A stretch of DNA of 38,718 nucleotides from positions 1 through 38,718 of the forward strand of contig JAUWNI010000027.1 of the NCBI GenBank assembly GCA_030612705.1. The letters are read 5' to 3'. Made by a program: the position numbers and the translations under genes. This DNA is from Phycisphaerae bacterium (GTDB lineage Bacteria > Planctomycetota > Phycisphaerae > UBA1845 > Fen-1342). Shown here one piece after another: positions 1 through 9,073 of this stretch. The notes under the pieces were generated by a model. The model made no database searches and had not been told where the DNA came from. It saw nothing but the letters and a program-made list of their open reading frames with translations. Each line of letters begins with the position of its first letter. The first letter of the stretch is position 1.

Positions 1-73
1 GGCCGACCCCCGTGTCGGCCGTAGAGTACGGGAAAACAGCCGCTCGTGGGATCGGCCGACACGGGGGTCGGCC
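1..73. repeat. Inverted pair of 20-bp palindromic units (REP-like)
   Basis: Bases 1-20 and 54-73 are exact reverse complements. Each unit is itself a small hairpin with GGCCGAC and GTCGGCC arms, so the pair has the layout of a bacterial interspersed palindromic element with a 33-base spacer. It ends 68 bases ahead of the murJ start. A promoter or transcript-end role cannot be decided because the upstream gene lies outside the window. Confidence 0.75.
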
Positions 74-141
74 GCTACATGACTTTTACGGCGAACTCCT
101 GACGTTTGTACTGATCGCCAAGGCCGGTATGATCGGCCGGC

Positions 142-1794
142 ATGTCCGAGCAGCGGTCCATAGTAACATCGGCCAAGCTAATCGCCGGCTGTACGCTTAC
201 TTCGCGGGTCACGGGACTGATCCGTGACATGTTGCTGGTGCATACGTTCGGGCTCACCTGGGCGCTCGACGCCTTCAACTACGCTTTCCAATTCCCCAAC
301 CTTTTCCGCCGACTGTTCGGCGAGGGGGCGCTCGCCGCCGTCTTCGTGCCCACGTTTACACGTACGCTGGAGACCGAGGGCCGGGCGTCGGCGTGGCGAG
401 TGCTCGCACGTACGCTCGCTTTACTGACGGTGACGATTCTCGTCGTCATCCTGGCGATCGAAGCGATCGTGCTGGCGATCTGGTTCTTCAATCCCGGCGG
501 GCCGGCCCGCCAGGTGATCCTCGCGCTCACCGCGCTGATGTTGCCGTTCATGCTCACGATTTGCGTCGTGGCGCTTTTTTCGAGCATTCTCAACTGCGTC
601 GGCAGCTTCGTACCCGCGGCGCTGATGCCCGTCGTGTTGAACCTCGTCATGATTGCCGGCATCGTCTGGCTCGGGCCGGCGCTCGGCGGGGACGATCCAC
701 AGAAGCAAGTCTTCGGCGTTGCGATCTGCGTGCTCGTCGCCGGTGTGCTGCAACTGGTGTTGCTCGTGCCGGTGCTGCGACGGCAAGGCGTGCGGTTCGG
801 CTGGTCGTTTCAGTTTCGTGACCCGCACGTGCGGGAAATGTCACGCAAAATGCTGCCCGTACTGTTCGGACAAGGCGTGCTGCTGCTCGGGACGTTTCTC
901 GACGCCCAGATATGTGCTTTGCTGACATACGTCAAGGACGGCCCGGCCACGGCGAGTCTGTTCGGGTTCGCGTTTACCTATCCGCTCAGCGAGGGGGCGC
1001 TCTCGGCGATCACCGTGGCGCAGCGGCTCTACCAGTTCCCGCTCGGCGTGCTGGGCATCTCGCTGGCGGTTGCCGCCCTGCCGACGTTCAGCCGACTCGC
1101 GGCCCGCAAGGACCGGACGGGTTGGACCGCCGAAGTCACCAGTTCGCTCCGGCTGGCCATGTTTGCCGGGCTGATGACCGGCGGGTTGATGATCGTATTG
1201 GCCGAGCCGATCGTGCGACTGCTGTTCGAGTATCGCAACTTCGACTCCGCCGACACCGCCCGCTCCGCTCGCGTTCTGATGTTCTACGGTTTCGGCATGT
1301 GGGCGTTCTGCGTTCAGCACATCATCCTGCGCGCGTTTTACAGCGTCGGCGACGTGCGCACGCCGGTAAAGATCAGTTGCGTCTTTGTGCCGATCAACCT
1401 TGCGCTGAGCCTGGTGCTGATCTGGTTCGAGGACATCCGCGAGGCGGCTTTCGCAATCAGCACTTCGATCACCTCAACCTTGACCGTGGTCGTCGCTATC
1501 GTCCTGCTGCAACGAAGGACCGAAACGCGTCTGGTTGGTGGTGCCGCGCTGTGGGCGGCCGCGAAGATGCTCACTGCCGCGCTGGTCAGCGTCTTGGCGG
1601 TATGCTGGCTGCGTCAATACTGGCTGCCGGCTCTGACGGATGCGATCGATGTGACGGTTTTGCGGCGGGCGCTGGATACGCTCGGGGCGTTGGCACTTGG
1701 ATGCGGTTTGTTTCTAGGTCTCGGGGCGCTGCTCGGCCTGCCCGAAACGAGACTGCTGCTGCGTTATCGCCGCCGGTCGGGTCGGCAAGAGTAA
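142..1794 (+). CDS. murJ: Lipid II flippase MurJ (MviN family)
   Basis: The protein is 550 residues, close to the usual length of about 510-550. It would move the undecaprenyl-linked peptidoglycan precursor (lipid II) from the inner to the outer face of the cytoplasmic membrane. The N-terminus carries the family signature around residues 15-40 (TSRVTGLIRDMLLVHTFG, then FNYAFQFPNLFRRLFGEGAL), which includes the conserved arginines of the central cavity. The rest is a run of about 14 hydrophobic segments with little soluble sequence. The ATG at 142 gives the expected N-terminus, although no clear Shine-Dalgarno sequence is visible. The gene stands alone on its strand and converges on the fliN-like gene 32 bases downstream. 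Its presence fits a peptidoglycan-containing planctomycete. Identity is secure; the start is likely. Confidence 0.95.
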   Translation: MSEQRSIVTSAKLIAGCTLTSRVTGLIRDMLLVHTFGLTWALDAFNYAFQFPNLFRRLFGEGALAAVFVPTFTRTLETEGRASAWRVLARTLALLTVTILVVILAIEAIVLAIWFFNPGGPARQVILALTALMLPFMLTICVVALFSSILNCVGSFVPAALMPVVLNLVMIAGIVWLGPALGGDDPQKQVFGVAICVLVAGVLQLVLLVPVLRRQGVRFGWSFQFRDPHVREMSRKMLPVLFGQGVLLLGTFLDAQICALLTYVKDGPATASLFGFAFTYPLSEGALSAITVAQRLYQFPLGVLGISLAVAALPTFSRLAARKDRTGWTAEVTSSLRLAMFAGLMTGGLMIVLAEPIVRLLFEYRNFDSADTARSARVLMFYGFGMWAFCVQHIILRAFYSVGDVRTPVKISCVFVPINLALSLVLIWFEDIREAAFAISTSITSTLTVVVAIVLLQRRTETRLVGGAALWAAAKMLTAALVSVLAVCWLRQYWLPALTDAIDVTVLRRALDTLGALALGCGLFLGLGALLGLPETRLLLRYRRRSGRQE

Positions 1795-1826
1795 CAAGAG
1801 TAATAAGTACCTGAGAAGGCGCGTGC

Positions 1827-2240
1827 TTACTCGCCCAGCGATTTGATCCGGGTCACCGCGTCGCGGATTTCGGAAACCCGCAGCCCGAAATGCTCACCCA
1901 CTTTTACCGCGTCACCTTTTCCGACCGGGTGGTTGTTGATCAACAGGTTGAGCGGATCGTCGATGCCTTTGTGGAACTCGATGATCATCCCCAGTGAGAA
2001 CTTGCGGACAGCCGCGATATCCATTCGTCGCGACGCCAATTGCACGATCACCGGCACCTTGATCCTCAGGATCCGCGCAATCTCGGGCGATGCGTTGATG
2101 ATCGGTCGCGGGCGTGGGGGAGGCGGTGGAGTTGCGACGGTCGCGGTCGCCGCCGCCGCGCTTTCGTCGGTGCCCGCATCCTCAACCAGATCCTCCGCCT
2201 GGGCGAGTAAGGCTTCGATTTCGTCCTGGTCTACAATCAT
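1827..2240 (-). CDS. fliN: FliN-like flagellar motor switch protein (SpoA domain)
   Basis: This 137-residue protein has an acidic N-terminus, an Ala/Pro-rich linker (about residues 28-48) and a C-terminal SpoA domain (about residues 55-135). Typical pieces are IARILRIKVPVIVQLASRRM, LGMIIEFHKGIDDPLNLLIN and VGKGDAVKVGEHFGLRVSEI. FliN forms the lower C-ring of the flagellar motor, where it takes part in rotation switching and export. Related SpoA proteins serve in type III secretion. No other flagellar or secretion gene is nearby, so the flagellar role rests on the sequence alone. The gene lies 87 bases downstream of asnB on the same strand and converges on murJ. The ATG at 2240 has no obvious Shine-Dalgarno sequence. 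Confidence 0.85.
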   Translation of the reverse strand: MIVDQDEIEALLAQAEDLVEDAGTDESAAAATATVATPPPPPRPRPIINASPEIARILRIKVPVIVQLASRRMDIAAVRKFSLGMIIEFHKGIDDPLNLLINNHPVGKGDAVKVGEHFGLRVSEIRDAVTRIKSLGE

Positions 2241-2327
2241 CGCGCAGCGTCACCCGGGGAAGCGCACAATGCTTCCTGTCATCCTTACTAACGTAATCGG
2301 TAAAAGCGGACTCTCGGCTGAGTGATG

Positions 2328-4232
2328 CTACGGACTCTTCACGCCCGCGGGCTGCCAACGCCGATTCCAGAGTTCGAGCATCAGCAACGCCCAGAGCGGA
2401 TGTTCGTAATTGGCACGTCCGGATAAATGAGCTTCCAGGACGCCCTGTAACCACTCCGGCCGAAATACCCGGCCGCAGATCGATCCCGGACCGGTGAGCC
2501 GTGCTTGGAGCAGATCACGTAATTCGCCGCGGAACCACTCGCCGACCGGCACACCAAATCCCATTTTCGGCCGATTCAGCACCTCCGGCGGGACAAAATC
2601 AGCGGCCCAGTCCCTCAAAATGCGCTTACCGCCGCCACGGCCCAGACGCCATTGGAACGGCAGTGAAAGCGCAAATTCAACCAGTTCGTGATCGAGGAAA
2701 GGCGAGCGGCATTCGAGGCTGCACGCCATCGACGCGATATCGACCTTGGTGAGCAGATCGTAGGGCAGGTAGCTGTGGAAGTCGGTGCGATTGGCCTGCT
2801 CCGGCGCCGTCCGCCCGCCTGCCGCGTACATTTCGTCGAACCAGCGCAAAGGTTCATCGAAGTCAATCCGTTCGGCGAATTCGCGCCGATAGCCGCTCGC
2901 CAACATCGCCGGCGGAAAGATGTTGACCCATGACAGGTATCGCCGCCCGGGCGTTTGACCGAGTGCCGACAGGAAGCGATAGAGCCGATTGCTGGTCGAC
3001 TTCGGCCCGCCGCGTGGTAACACATTCGACGTAGCCCCCATAAGCGACAGCACGCCCCGTGGTAGCACGTCGAAACGAGCAGCGAGCCGGGCGGCGACGT
3101 AGCGGTCGTAGCCCGCGAAGCATTCGTCGCCCGCGTCGCCGGTCAACGCCACCGTTACGGACTGGCGCGTGTAGCGCGAGACGTAGTAGGTCGGGATCGC
3201 CGATGAGTCGGCGAACGGCTCGTCGTAATGCCACGCCAGCGTGTCCAAAATCTCCTTTGCCCGCGGCGTGACCGTATGCTCGTGATGCTCGGTCTCGAAG
3301 GCCTCCGCGACGCGTCGGGCGTACACGGTCTCATCGTAGCGCGCGTCGTTAAAGCCGATAGAGAATGTTCGCAACGGTGAGACGCCGAGCTTGCGCATCA
3401 GGCCGACGACGATCGAGGAGTCGATCCCCCCGGAGAGAAACGCCCCGAGCGGTACGTCGGCGATGAGGCGTTTCTCAACGGCGCTTCTCAGCAATTCGCC
3501 CAGGCGAGCCTTCGCATCCTCGTATGAACCGTCGAACGGGGCCGGCCGGGGGAGAGACCAGAACGGATGCGGCGAGTGTACCTCAGCATTGTCAACTCGA
3601 ACATAGTGCCCCGGAGGCACCTTCCGAAACCCGCGGAAGATCGAATGCGGCGCGGCAACGTACTGAAACAGCAAGTAGCGGTGGAGCGATTGCGGGTCGA
3701 TCTCGCCGCGAACGCCCGGCAACGCGAGAATGGCTTTAGCCTCACTGGCAAAATACAATCGGTCGTTGAGAGACGCGTACGTCAGCGGCTTCTTGCCGAA
3801 ACGGTCGCGCGCGAGCAGCAGTTGAGCATTCGACTCATCCCAGATCGCGATCGCGAACATGCCGGCGAGATGCTCGAAGCACTGTTCGCCGTGCTCTTCG
3901 TACAGATGCGCGATGACTTCGCTGTCGGCGTTGGTTTTGAATGTGTGCCCTTTTTGCGTAAGCTCCCGCCGCAGATCGCGGAAATTGTAGATCTCGCCGT
4001 TGAAGACAACCCAGACCGTCCCGTCTTCATTGCTGATCGGCTGGTGACCGCCCGCGATATCGATGATCGAGAGTCGCCGAAAGCCGAACCCGCAGCGTCC
4101 GCGCGGATCGACGTAGTATCCTTCGTCGTCGGGCCCGCGATGGACCAATTGCCCGGCCATCGTGCGCAGATCCGCATGGTCAACTCTCGGGCCATCCGGG
4201 GCAAAGCTAACGATACCGGCGATTCCACACAT
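2328..4232 (-). CDS. asnB: Asparagine synthase, glutamine-hydrolysing
   Basis: The enzyme makes asparagine from aspartate, ATP and glutamine-derived ammonia. Starting at the ATG at 4232, the 634-residue product begins MCGIAGIVSF; removal of Met exposes the nucleophilic Cys of the class II glutamine amidotransferase domain (about residues 2-210). The synthetase domain follows, with the ATP pyrophosphatase loop PLGAFLSGGIDSSIVVGL near residue 265 and SLECRSPFLDHELVEFALSL towards the end. The frame stays open for 13 more codons upstream (MTPEPRTPNPEPS), but that stretch is the translation of a short tandem repeat and would bury the catalytic Cys, so the shorter start is preferred. The usual ribosome-binding position is filled by a GGGTTCG heptamer array. 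Paralogues of this family also act in capsule or exopolysaccharide loci, but nothing here points that way. Confidence 0.93.
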   Translation of the reverse strand: MCGIAGIVSFAPDGPRVDHADLRTMAGQLVHRGPDDEGYYVDPRGRCGFGFRRLSIIDIAGGHQPISNEDGTVWVVFNGEIYNFRDLRRELTQKGHTFKTNADSEVIAHLYEEHGEQCFEHLAGMFAIAIWDESNAQLLLARDRFGKKPLTYASLNDRLYFASEAKAILALPGVRGEIDPQSLHRYLLFQYVAAPHSIFRGFRKVPPGHYVRVDNAEVHSPHPFWSLPRPAPFDGSYEDAKARLGELLRSAVEKRLIADVPLGAFLSGGIDSSIVVGLMRKLGVSPLRTFSIGFNDARYDETVYARRVAEAFETEHHEHTVTPRAKEILDTLAWHYDEPFADSSAIPTYYVSRYTRQSVTVALTGDAGDECFAGYDRYVAARLAARFDVLPRGVLSLMGATSNVLPRGGPKSTSNRLYRFLSALGQTPGRRYLSWVNIFPPAMLASGYRREFAERIDFDEPLRWFDEMYAAGGRTAPEQANRTDFHSYLPYDLLTKVDIASMACSLECRSPFLDHELVEFALSLPFQWRLGRGGGKRILRDWAADFVPPEVLNRPKMGFGVPVGEWFRGELRDLLQARLTGPGSICGRVFRPEWLQGVLEAHLSGRANYEHPLWALLMLELWNRRWQPAGVKSP

Positions 4233-4235
4233 GGA

Positions 4236-4263
4236 GGGTTCAGGGTTCGGGGTTCGGGGTTCG
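4236..4263. repeat. Heptamer array (GGGTTCR)4 at the asnB ribosome-binding position
   Basis: Four head-to-tail 7-base units, GGGTTCA followed by three GGGTTCG, occupy the bases from 4 to 31 upstream of the asnB ATG. On the gene's strand they read CGAACCC and provide no Shine-Dalgarno sequence. The same GGGTTCA unit occurs twice at 30286-30299. Confidence 0.85.
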
Positions 4264-4307
4264 GGAGTCACGGGCCAACATGCTTACTGATACTCCCTTT
4301 TGACCGG

Positions 4308-5135
4308 TTAGGTTCGTTGCTTACCGTTTGTCGGCTGACATTTCGGGCAGATGTGCGTGCCGCGCTGGGCGATGCGCAGGGCCTCGATCGGCGTTTGGCA
4401 ACGCTTGCAGGGCAGCCCCGTCCTTCCGTACACCTTGAGATACCGCTTCATTCCGCCGCCGGGATAAACCGCGTCGAACGACGTTCCACGGCGGCGAATC
4501 GCTTGGCGCAGGATCGTGCGAATCGCCGTTCGCAGGGCTCGGATCTGCTCGGTCGTCAACTGATCGGAGCGCGTCGCCGGGTGCAGCCGCGCCAGGAATA
4601 GAGCTTCGTCCACATAGATATTCCCCAAACCGGCGACGATCGACTGGTCGAGCAGCAACGGTTTGAGCTGACGTGCCCGGCCGCGCAGCCGTTTCTCGAA
4701 TGCCGCCGCCGTGAACGAGCGCCCCAGCGGCTCGACGCCGAGATGTCTGGTGGCCGCTTCGAAATCGGTTGTGTAAATGATCTTTCCAAACTTGCGGGCG
4801 TCGCACAGCAGCAATCTATTGCCGTCGTCGAGCTCGAAGAACGCCCGGATGTGGCGATGCTCCCGGCCGCGGTCGTCCGCCCATTCAAATCGTCCACTCA
4901 TCCGAAGATGGATGAGCAGATGCGCCGGTCGGCGTCCGCCCTCCAGATTGGCCACGATGAACTTCGCTCGCCGCCACAATCGCCCGATACGTTTTCCGAC
5001 GATGCCTCGCCGCACCGCCGCCACGCTCGGCTCGGCCTGTTTGGCCCAGCGTGAGACGAAGCGTGTGATCCGTCGCCCTTCCAGCCGCGGGCGGTAGCTG
5101 CGAACGATGGTTTCAACCTCGGGCAACTCGGGCAT
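4308..5135 (-). CDS. mutM: Formamidopyrimidine-DNA glycosylase (Fpg/MutM)
   Basis: This bifunctional glycosylase/AP lyase removes 8-oxoguanine and formamidopyrimidines from DNA. The mature protein must start with Pro, the catalytic nucleophile. The ATG at 5135 gives MPELPEVETIVRSYRP, so it is the functional start, even though the frame is open back to a GTG at 5174 that overlaps the upstream stop codon. The product is 275 residues, the normal length. The C-terminus carries the zinc finger CKRC...HICPKC (C-x2-C-x16-C-x2-C), and the central DQSIVAGLGNIYVDEALFLA is the helix-two-turn-helix region. The gene follows the FAD subunit gene of the molybdenum hydroxylase by 35 bases, so co-transcription is likely; the hydroxylase can generate reactive oxygen, which makes the pairing plausible but may be chance. 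Confidence 0.95.
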   Translation of the reverse strand: MPELPEVETIVRSYRPRLEGRRITRFVSRWAKQAEPSVAAVRRGIVGKRIGRLWRRAKFIVANLEGGRRPAHLLIHLRMSGRFEWADDRGREHRHIRAFFELDDGNRLLLCDARKFGKIIYTTDFEAATRHLGVEPLGRSFTAAAFEKRLRGRARQLKPLLLDQSIVAGLGNIYVDEALFLARLHPATRSDQLTTEQIRALRTAIRTILRQAIRRRGTSFDAVYPGGGMKRYLKVYGRTGLPCKRCQTPIEALRIAQRGTHICPKCQPTNGKQRT

Positions 5136-5170
5136 GGGGGGGATTGTAGTCGATTTATGTTCCCCAAGCG

Positions 5171-6001
5171 TCACGAAGTTTGCGGCAGGTTTTCCGCCAA
5201 CCAGAAGTACAGCAACTTGCTCAGCACTGTCGCACGATACCTCGCCGTTGAGCGAATGTCGTCAATCGGGGCAATGTCAGTATCGAGCAGTTGGCGGATT
5301 TCCTTGGAGTCTTGGAACACTTTGCCGTTGGTGAGCGCCTTTTCAAACGCGCGGCAACGACACACGAACGGCGCAACGCTGTTGACGACCACACGCCAGC
5401 CCTGTTCATCCTTGACGACCACGATACCGACCTTGCTGATCGTGAGAGCGCTGCGCGCCCCGACCTTGTGAAACCATTCGTGCTCGCGCCGCCGTCGCGG
5501 GATGCGAATCGCGATGATCAATTGCTCCGGTCGGCGAACGGTCTGCTTGTAGCCGATGTAGTATCGGTCGAGCGGGACTTCGGTAAAGCCGGCTTGCGAT
5601 TGCAGGATGACGGTCGCGTCATAAGCCATCAGCACGAGCACCCCGTCGGCGGCGGGCGAGCCGTTGCCGATGTTCCCGGCCCAGGTGCCGCGCGTCTGAA
5701 TCTGGATCGCGCCGACCTGTCGCGCGGCCTCGGCCAATAGCGGAAAGGCTGACGTGACCTCCGGCGACGCGATCACGTCGTAATATGTCGTCAGTGCGCC
5801 AAGCTCCAGAAAGTCGTCCGTCAGTTGCAACGGCCCAAGCCGGTCTCGTAACGGCGAGAGATCCAGCAGATTCAGATCATCCTTCGACTGATCGTGCCAC
5901 GAGACGAGCACGTCGGTCCCGCCGGCGATCGGTCGGAGCGCACCATCAGCAGCCAGCATTTCCAGAGCTTCATTCAGCGTTGTCGGCCTCAGCACACGCA
6001 C
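5171..6001 (-). CDS. Molybdenum hydroxylase, FAD-binding subunit (xanthine dehydrogenase type)
   Basis: This 276-residue protein matches the medium (FAD) subunit of xanthine dehydrogenase and CO-dehydrogenase-like enzymes, which passes electrons from the 2Fe-2S subunit to the final acceptor. The two flavin-contact motifs are visible: LRPIAGGTDVLVSW near residue 24 and TRGTWAGNIGNGSPAADG near residue 103. The C-terminus has DDIRSTARYRATVLSKLL, typical of the family's last domain. The start is a GTG at 6001 with a GGAG sequence seven bases upstream. Unlike the tight junction between the first two subunit genes, this gene is separated from the 2Fe-2S gene by 147 bases that contain a 70-bp repeat. 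It corresponds to E. coli XdhB. Confidence 0.9.
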   Translation of the reverse strand: MRVLRPTTLNEALEMLAADGALRPIAGGTDVLVSWHDQSKDDLNLLDLSPLRDRLGPLQLTDDFLELGALTTYYDVIASPEVTSAFPLLAEAARQVGAIQIQTRGTWAGNIGNGSPAADGVLVLMAYDATVILQSQAGFTEVPLDRYYIGYKQTVRRPEQLIIAIRIPRRRREHEWFHKVGARSALTISKVGIVVVKDEQGWRVVVNSVAPFVCRCRAFEKALTNGKVFQDSKEIRQLLDTDIAPIDDIRSTARYRATVLSKLLYFWLAENLPQTS

Positions 6002-6042
6002 GTCAGTGCTCCATCACATCTTAGCTTTCGGGTTGTAGCGTC

Positions 6043-6112
6043 GGGTGCCACGGACAAGCGGCAGTTTGCTTGTCCGTGCTTCCAACGATGCTTAGCACTG
6101 CTCAAGAGCAGT
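6043..6112 (+). repeat. 70-bp dispersed repeat A, copy 1
   Basis: This segment matches 29731-29800 in inverted orientation at about 66 of 70 bases. It holds two hairpins: CACGGACAAGC/GCTTGTCCGTG with an 8-base loop, and ACTGCTCAAGAGCAGT. It sits inside the hydroxylase operon, between the 2Fe-2S and FAD subunit genes. Confidence 0.9.
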
Positions 6113-6148
6113 AGCACACCAGCCCATCAATCGATGGCAGACACAGCA

Positions 6149-6610
6149 CTAACTGTCTCCCGACGGTTTCAACGTCTGCTCAACGCCGGCGATAATCGCG
6201 TCGTAGCCGGTGCAGCGGCACAGGTGGCCGCTCAGAAATTCACGCAGATCGACCCGGCTCGCAATTTCGGGATGCTCCCGTAGCCAGCGAAGCGACATCA
6301 CAATCCCCGGCGTACACGCCCCGCACTGCGCCGTGCCGGTCTTGTTGAGCTTGTGTAAAACGGATAGCTCGGTCGACTCAGCCGTTTGCACCGATCGCCC
6401 CCGTACCTGAAACGCCGGCACCAGACACGAGTTTACCGGCAAGTCGTCGAGCAGCACCGTGCAGGCTCCGCATTCGCCCTCGCCGCAACCCTCCTTCGTA
6501 CCCGTGCAGCCGCAATCGTAGCGCAGCACGTCGAGCAGCCGGGCGTCAAGCGGCACGGTGCGGGTTACCGGCTTGCCGTTGAGCGTGAAGCTCAGCTCGA
6601 ACTTATCCAT
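6149..6610 (-). CDS. Molybdenum hydroxylase, 2Fe-2S subunit
   Basis: This 153-residue protein is the small electron-transfer subunit. The plant-type ferredoxin domain has the cluster ligands in [20 protein letters not shown] (residues about 33-52) with a fourth Cys in NSCLVPA. The C-terminal helical domain binds the second cluster through [11 protein letters not shown] and LCRCTGYD. The sequence runs in the order expected for the family and has the normal length. The start at 6610 has GGAGG nine bases upstream and overlaps the end of the Mo-subunit gene by eight bases, which indicates translational coupling. It corresponds to E. coli XdhC. No maturation gene (XdhC/CoxF-like or MobA-like) is visible nearby. 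Confidence 0.93.
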   Translation of the reverse strand: MDKFELSFTLNGKPVTRTVPLDARLLDVLRYDCGCTGTKEGCGEGECGACTVLLDDLPVNSCLVPAFQVRGRSVQTAESTELSVLHKLNKTGTAQCGACTPGIVMSLRWLREHPEIASRVDLREFLSGHLCRCTGYDAIIAGVEQTLKPSGDS

Positions 6611-8819
6611 CGTCGTCGCCCTCCAGGTGCTCCATCAGTCGTTCCGGCGTCAGCGGGATAGCGTTGATCGACGTGCCGAGCGCGGCGCAGACCGCGTTGA
6701 TCACGGCCGGTGCCGGTCCGTCCATCGGCAACTCGCCGATCCCCTTGGCTCCTCGTGGGCCGTACGGCGTCGGTTGTTCCTCGAAATAGACGCGGATCGG
6801 CGGCAGGTCGCCGGCGACGGGAATGGCATAGTTGCTCATTTGGCTGTTGGCCATCACGCCGTCTTCGAGCACAACTTCCTCGCTTAGCGCCCAGCCGATG
6901 CCCTGTGCGACGCCGCCCTGAATCTGTCCCGTCGCGAGCGTGGGGTTGATGACCTTGCCGACCTCCTGCAACGCGACGTAATCCGTGACGCGCGTGACGT
7001 ACGTTCGCAGATCGACCTCCACCTCGGCGGCGTGCGTCGCCCAGGCATACGCCGCGTATGCGTCGCCGCGGTACTGCTCTTCATCCCAATTGATGGTCGG
7101 CGGTTGGTGATACTTCGCGCGGCCGCGCAATTTCTTCCCCGGATTGGCCACATGCCAAGCGCGGATCGCGTCCCGCACGGCTTTTCCGGTGGTCGATCCG
7201 GTCGGATTGATCCGCGAAACCAGATCGTCGCTGGCTTGTTGCAGCAGTTTCCCGATCACCATCGACGTCCGACTCGCAACGGTCGGTCCGCTGTTCGGCA
7301 CGCGAGCGGTGTCGGGCGTCGCGACGGACACCTGGCTCATGTCCAAACCGAGCCGATCGGCCACAATCTGCGCCAGAATCGTCGCGGCCCCCTGTCCCAT
7401 CTCGGTCTGGGCGGTCAGCACCTCGATTCGCCCATCCGGCAGACCGTCCACCCATACTTCCGACGCAAGGTCGGTCTCGCCACTGCCGGTGAAGCCCGCC
7501 CCGTGGAAAAAACACGCCAGGCCGACGCCTCGACGCAGATAAGGATGCGCGCGGTTGTGTGCGGCGTGCTGTTTTCTTTTTTCATCGTACGCTGTGAGTT
7601 CGAGAGCGCGATCGAGTATGCCGACCAGATCGGTCCCGTCGCGGAAGACCTGCCCCGTCGCGGTAGTCTGACCGTCACGCAGCAGATTGCGCCGACGCAG
7701 CTCCGCCGGCTGAATCCCAAGCCGCTCGGCAATAACATCCATGTGTCTTTCGACGGCAAATTGTGTCTGCGGCGCGCCGAAGCCGCGAAACGCGCCGTAC
7801 GGCGGCGAGTTCGTCAGACGTGCCTCGCCGTGAATGTGTACGTTTTCGCAATAATACGGCCCGGCGGCGTGAATGCAGCCGCGGCTTAACACCACCGGCG
7901 AGAGCGTGACGTACGCACCGGCGTCGAGCACAACGTCGATTTCCATCGCCATCAAGCGGCCGTCATTGTCGACCGCCGTGCGGTGACGCACATAACCGGG
8001 ATGCCGCTTGGTCGACGCCGCCATGTCTTCCCGGCGATCGTAAATGATCTTGACCGGCGCCCCGGCCTTTTCAGCCAGCAGGGCGGCATGGACGGCGAGC
8101 AAGGACGGGTAATCTTCCTTGCCGCCGAACGCGCCCCCGGTCGGCGACTGGATCACGCGGACCTCGTCGGCCGTCTTTTGAAACAAATGCGTCAGCGCAT
8201 TAACGACAAAATACGGGCATTGCATCGAGCCGCGGACGACGAGTCGCCCGTCTTGCCGATAGGCGAGCATGCCCTGTGTTTCGAGATAGAGATGCTCCTG
8301 GGAGCCGGTGTGGTACTCGCCTTCCACGACGTGCGGGGCTTGCTTGAAAACCGCCGCCGGGTCGCCCTTGTGAATGTCGATCCGCTTGAAAACGTTGTCG
8401 TCGCCGTGCTGGATCAGCTCCGGCGTCAAAGCCCCGCGCGGGTTGAAAACGGCCGGCCGTGGTTCGATTTCGACGCGGACGGCGCGCAGCGCCTCGCGCA
8501 ACTTGCGGATCGAGCGATGCGCGATCAACACGATCGGCTCGTGCTTGTGCCGAACATCGCCGGCGGCCAGTGCCCGCCAATCGTTTTCGATCATGGCGAT
8601 TTCGTTCGGCCCGGGGATGTCGCGGTGATCGACGACGACGAACTCGTTCCAGTTGATCGCGGGATCGAAATGAATGCGTCTGATCTTGCCGCGGGCGATC
8701 GGGCCGCGGATGGTCCCGCCGTGCAGAACGCCAGGGATGACGAGGTCGTCTATGTAGGTTGTCGAGCCCCGGAGCTTATCAAGCCCGTCTACCCGAGGGA
8801 TGTCGCTTCCCACACTCAT
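6603..8819 (-). CDS. Molybdenum hydroxylase, molybdopterin-binding catalytic subunit (xanthine dehydrogenase type)
   Basis: This 738-residue protein is the large subunit that holds the Mo-molybdopterin cofactor and the substrate site. The small domain begins [19 protein letters not shown]. Active-site landmarks follow in order: [25 protein letters not shown] (its Glu aligns with bovine Glu802), [12 protein letters not shown] (Arg at the Arg880 position), [11 protein letters not shown], and near the end [12 protein letters not shown] with the essential base Glu. Presence of both the Glu802 and Arg880 equivalents favours a purine hydroxylase over an aldehyde oxidase. CO dehydrogenase is unlikely because the Cys-containing AYRCSFR loop is absent. 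The exact substrate is not proven. It is the first gene of the operon, followed by the 2Fe-2S and FAD subunits. Confidence 0.9.
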   Translation of the reverse strand: MSVGSDIPRVDGLDKLRGSTTYIDDLVIPGVLHGGTIRGPIARGKIRRIHFDPAINWNEFVVVDHRDIPGPNEIAMIENDWRALAAGDVRHKHEPIVLIAHRSIRKLREALRAVRVEIEPRPAVFNPRGALTPELIQHGDDNVFKRIDIHKGDPAAVFKQAPHVVEGEYHTGSQEHLYLETQGMLAYRQDGRLVVRGSMQCPYFVVNALTHLFQKTADEVRVIQSPTGGAFGGKEDYPSLLAVHAALLAEKAGAPVKIIYDRREDMAASTKRHPGYVRHRTAVDNDGRLMAMEIDVVLDAGAYVTLSPVVLSRGCIHAAGPYYCENVHIHGEARLTNSPPYGAFRGFGAPQTQFAVERHMDVIAERLGIQPAELRRRNLLRDGQTTATGQVFRDGTDLVGILDRALELTAYDEKRKQHAAHNRAHPYLRRGVGLACFFHGAGFTGSGETDLASEVWVDGLPDGRIEVLTAQTEMGQGAATILAQIVADRLGLDMSQVSVATPDTARVPNSGPTVASRTSMVIGKLLQQASDDLVSRINPTGSTTGKAVRDAIRAWHVANPGKKLRGRAKYHQPPTINWDEEQYRGDAYAAYAWATHAAEVEVDLRTYVTRVTDYVALQEVGKVINPTLATGQIQGGVAQGIGWALSEEVVLEDGVMANSQMSNYAIPVAGDLPPIRVYFEEQPTPYGPRGAKGIGELPMDGPAPAVINAVCAALGTSINAIPLTPERLMEHLEGDDDG

Positions 8820-8873
8820 CCGCGCGCTCCGCCTGGAGCCGGCATATCAACCGACACGCCGGCCAAAACACTG

Positions 8874-8902
8874 AGTATAGGAACGAGTGATGCGACGTGA
8901 AA
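8874..8902 (-). promoter_or_regulatory. Possible promoter of the hydroxylase operon
   Basis: On the minus strand a TATACT (8879-8874) lies 17 bases after TTTCAC (8902-8897). The -10 matches five of six consensus positions and the -35 only two. Transcription would start about 48 bases ahead of the Mo-subunit start codon. Weak evidence, by eye only. Confidence 0.35.
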
Positions 8903-8934
8903 GCGGCGCTGAATGCAAAGAGCCGTACGGGGCT

Positions 8935-9062
8935 AGCGTCGGGAAAGTGGGTAACGCCCGCATGTCATTCCGACCGCGGCCGCTTGGGGCGGACGCGCGG
9001 AGGAATCCGGCCCAAACCCGAGTCCCGGCTGGATTCCTTGGCGCCGCGCTTCTCGGAATGAC
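8935..9062 (+). repeat. Composite repeat B, copy 1, with GTCATTCCGA terminal inverted repeat
   Basis: Bases 8935-9008 align without gaps to 26448-26521 (about 61 of 74 identical). The block opens with AGCGTCGGGAAAGTGG, a variant of a 16-base module found at four sites in the window. From 8964 the sequence runs GTCATTCCGA ... GGAATCC ... GGATTCC ... TCGGAATGAC, ending at 9062, so the outer ten bases are perfect inverted repeats. The GTCATTCCGA/GAGGAATC wording recalls palindromic repeats I have seen in many unrelated bacterial genomes. Confidence 0.85.
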
Positions 9063-9073
9063 AAGTTCTTGCG

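Noticed and set aside
3567-4601. A 344-codon plus-strand frame over asnB and mutM
   Set aside because: It lies opposite two strongly recognisable genes, has no family features and reflects high GC at third codon positions.
5168-5180. A partial match to the 16-base module (AGCGTCACGAA)
   Set aside because: Only 11 bases match and it lies at the end of the FAD-subunit coding region, unlike the intergenic copies.
6603-8819. Carbon monoxide dehydrogenase (CoxL)
   Set aside because: The copper-ligand Cys loop AYRCSFR is missing; the equivalent region reads AFRGFGAPQ as in xanthine dehydrogenases.
7032-8900. Long plus-strand frames (285 and 305 codons) opposite the Mo-subunit gene
   Set aside because: The minus-strand frame contains all catalytic motifs of the hydroxylase in order; the plus-strand frames have none.
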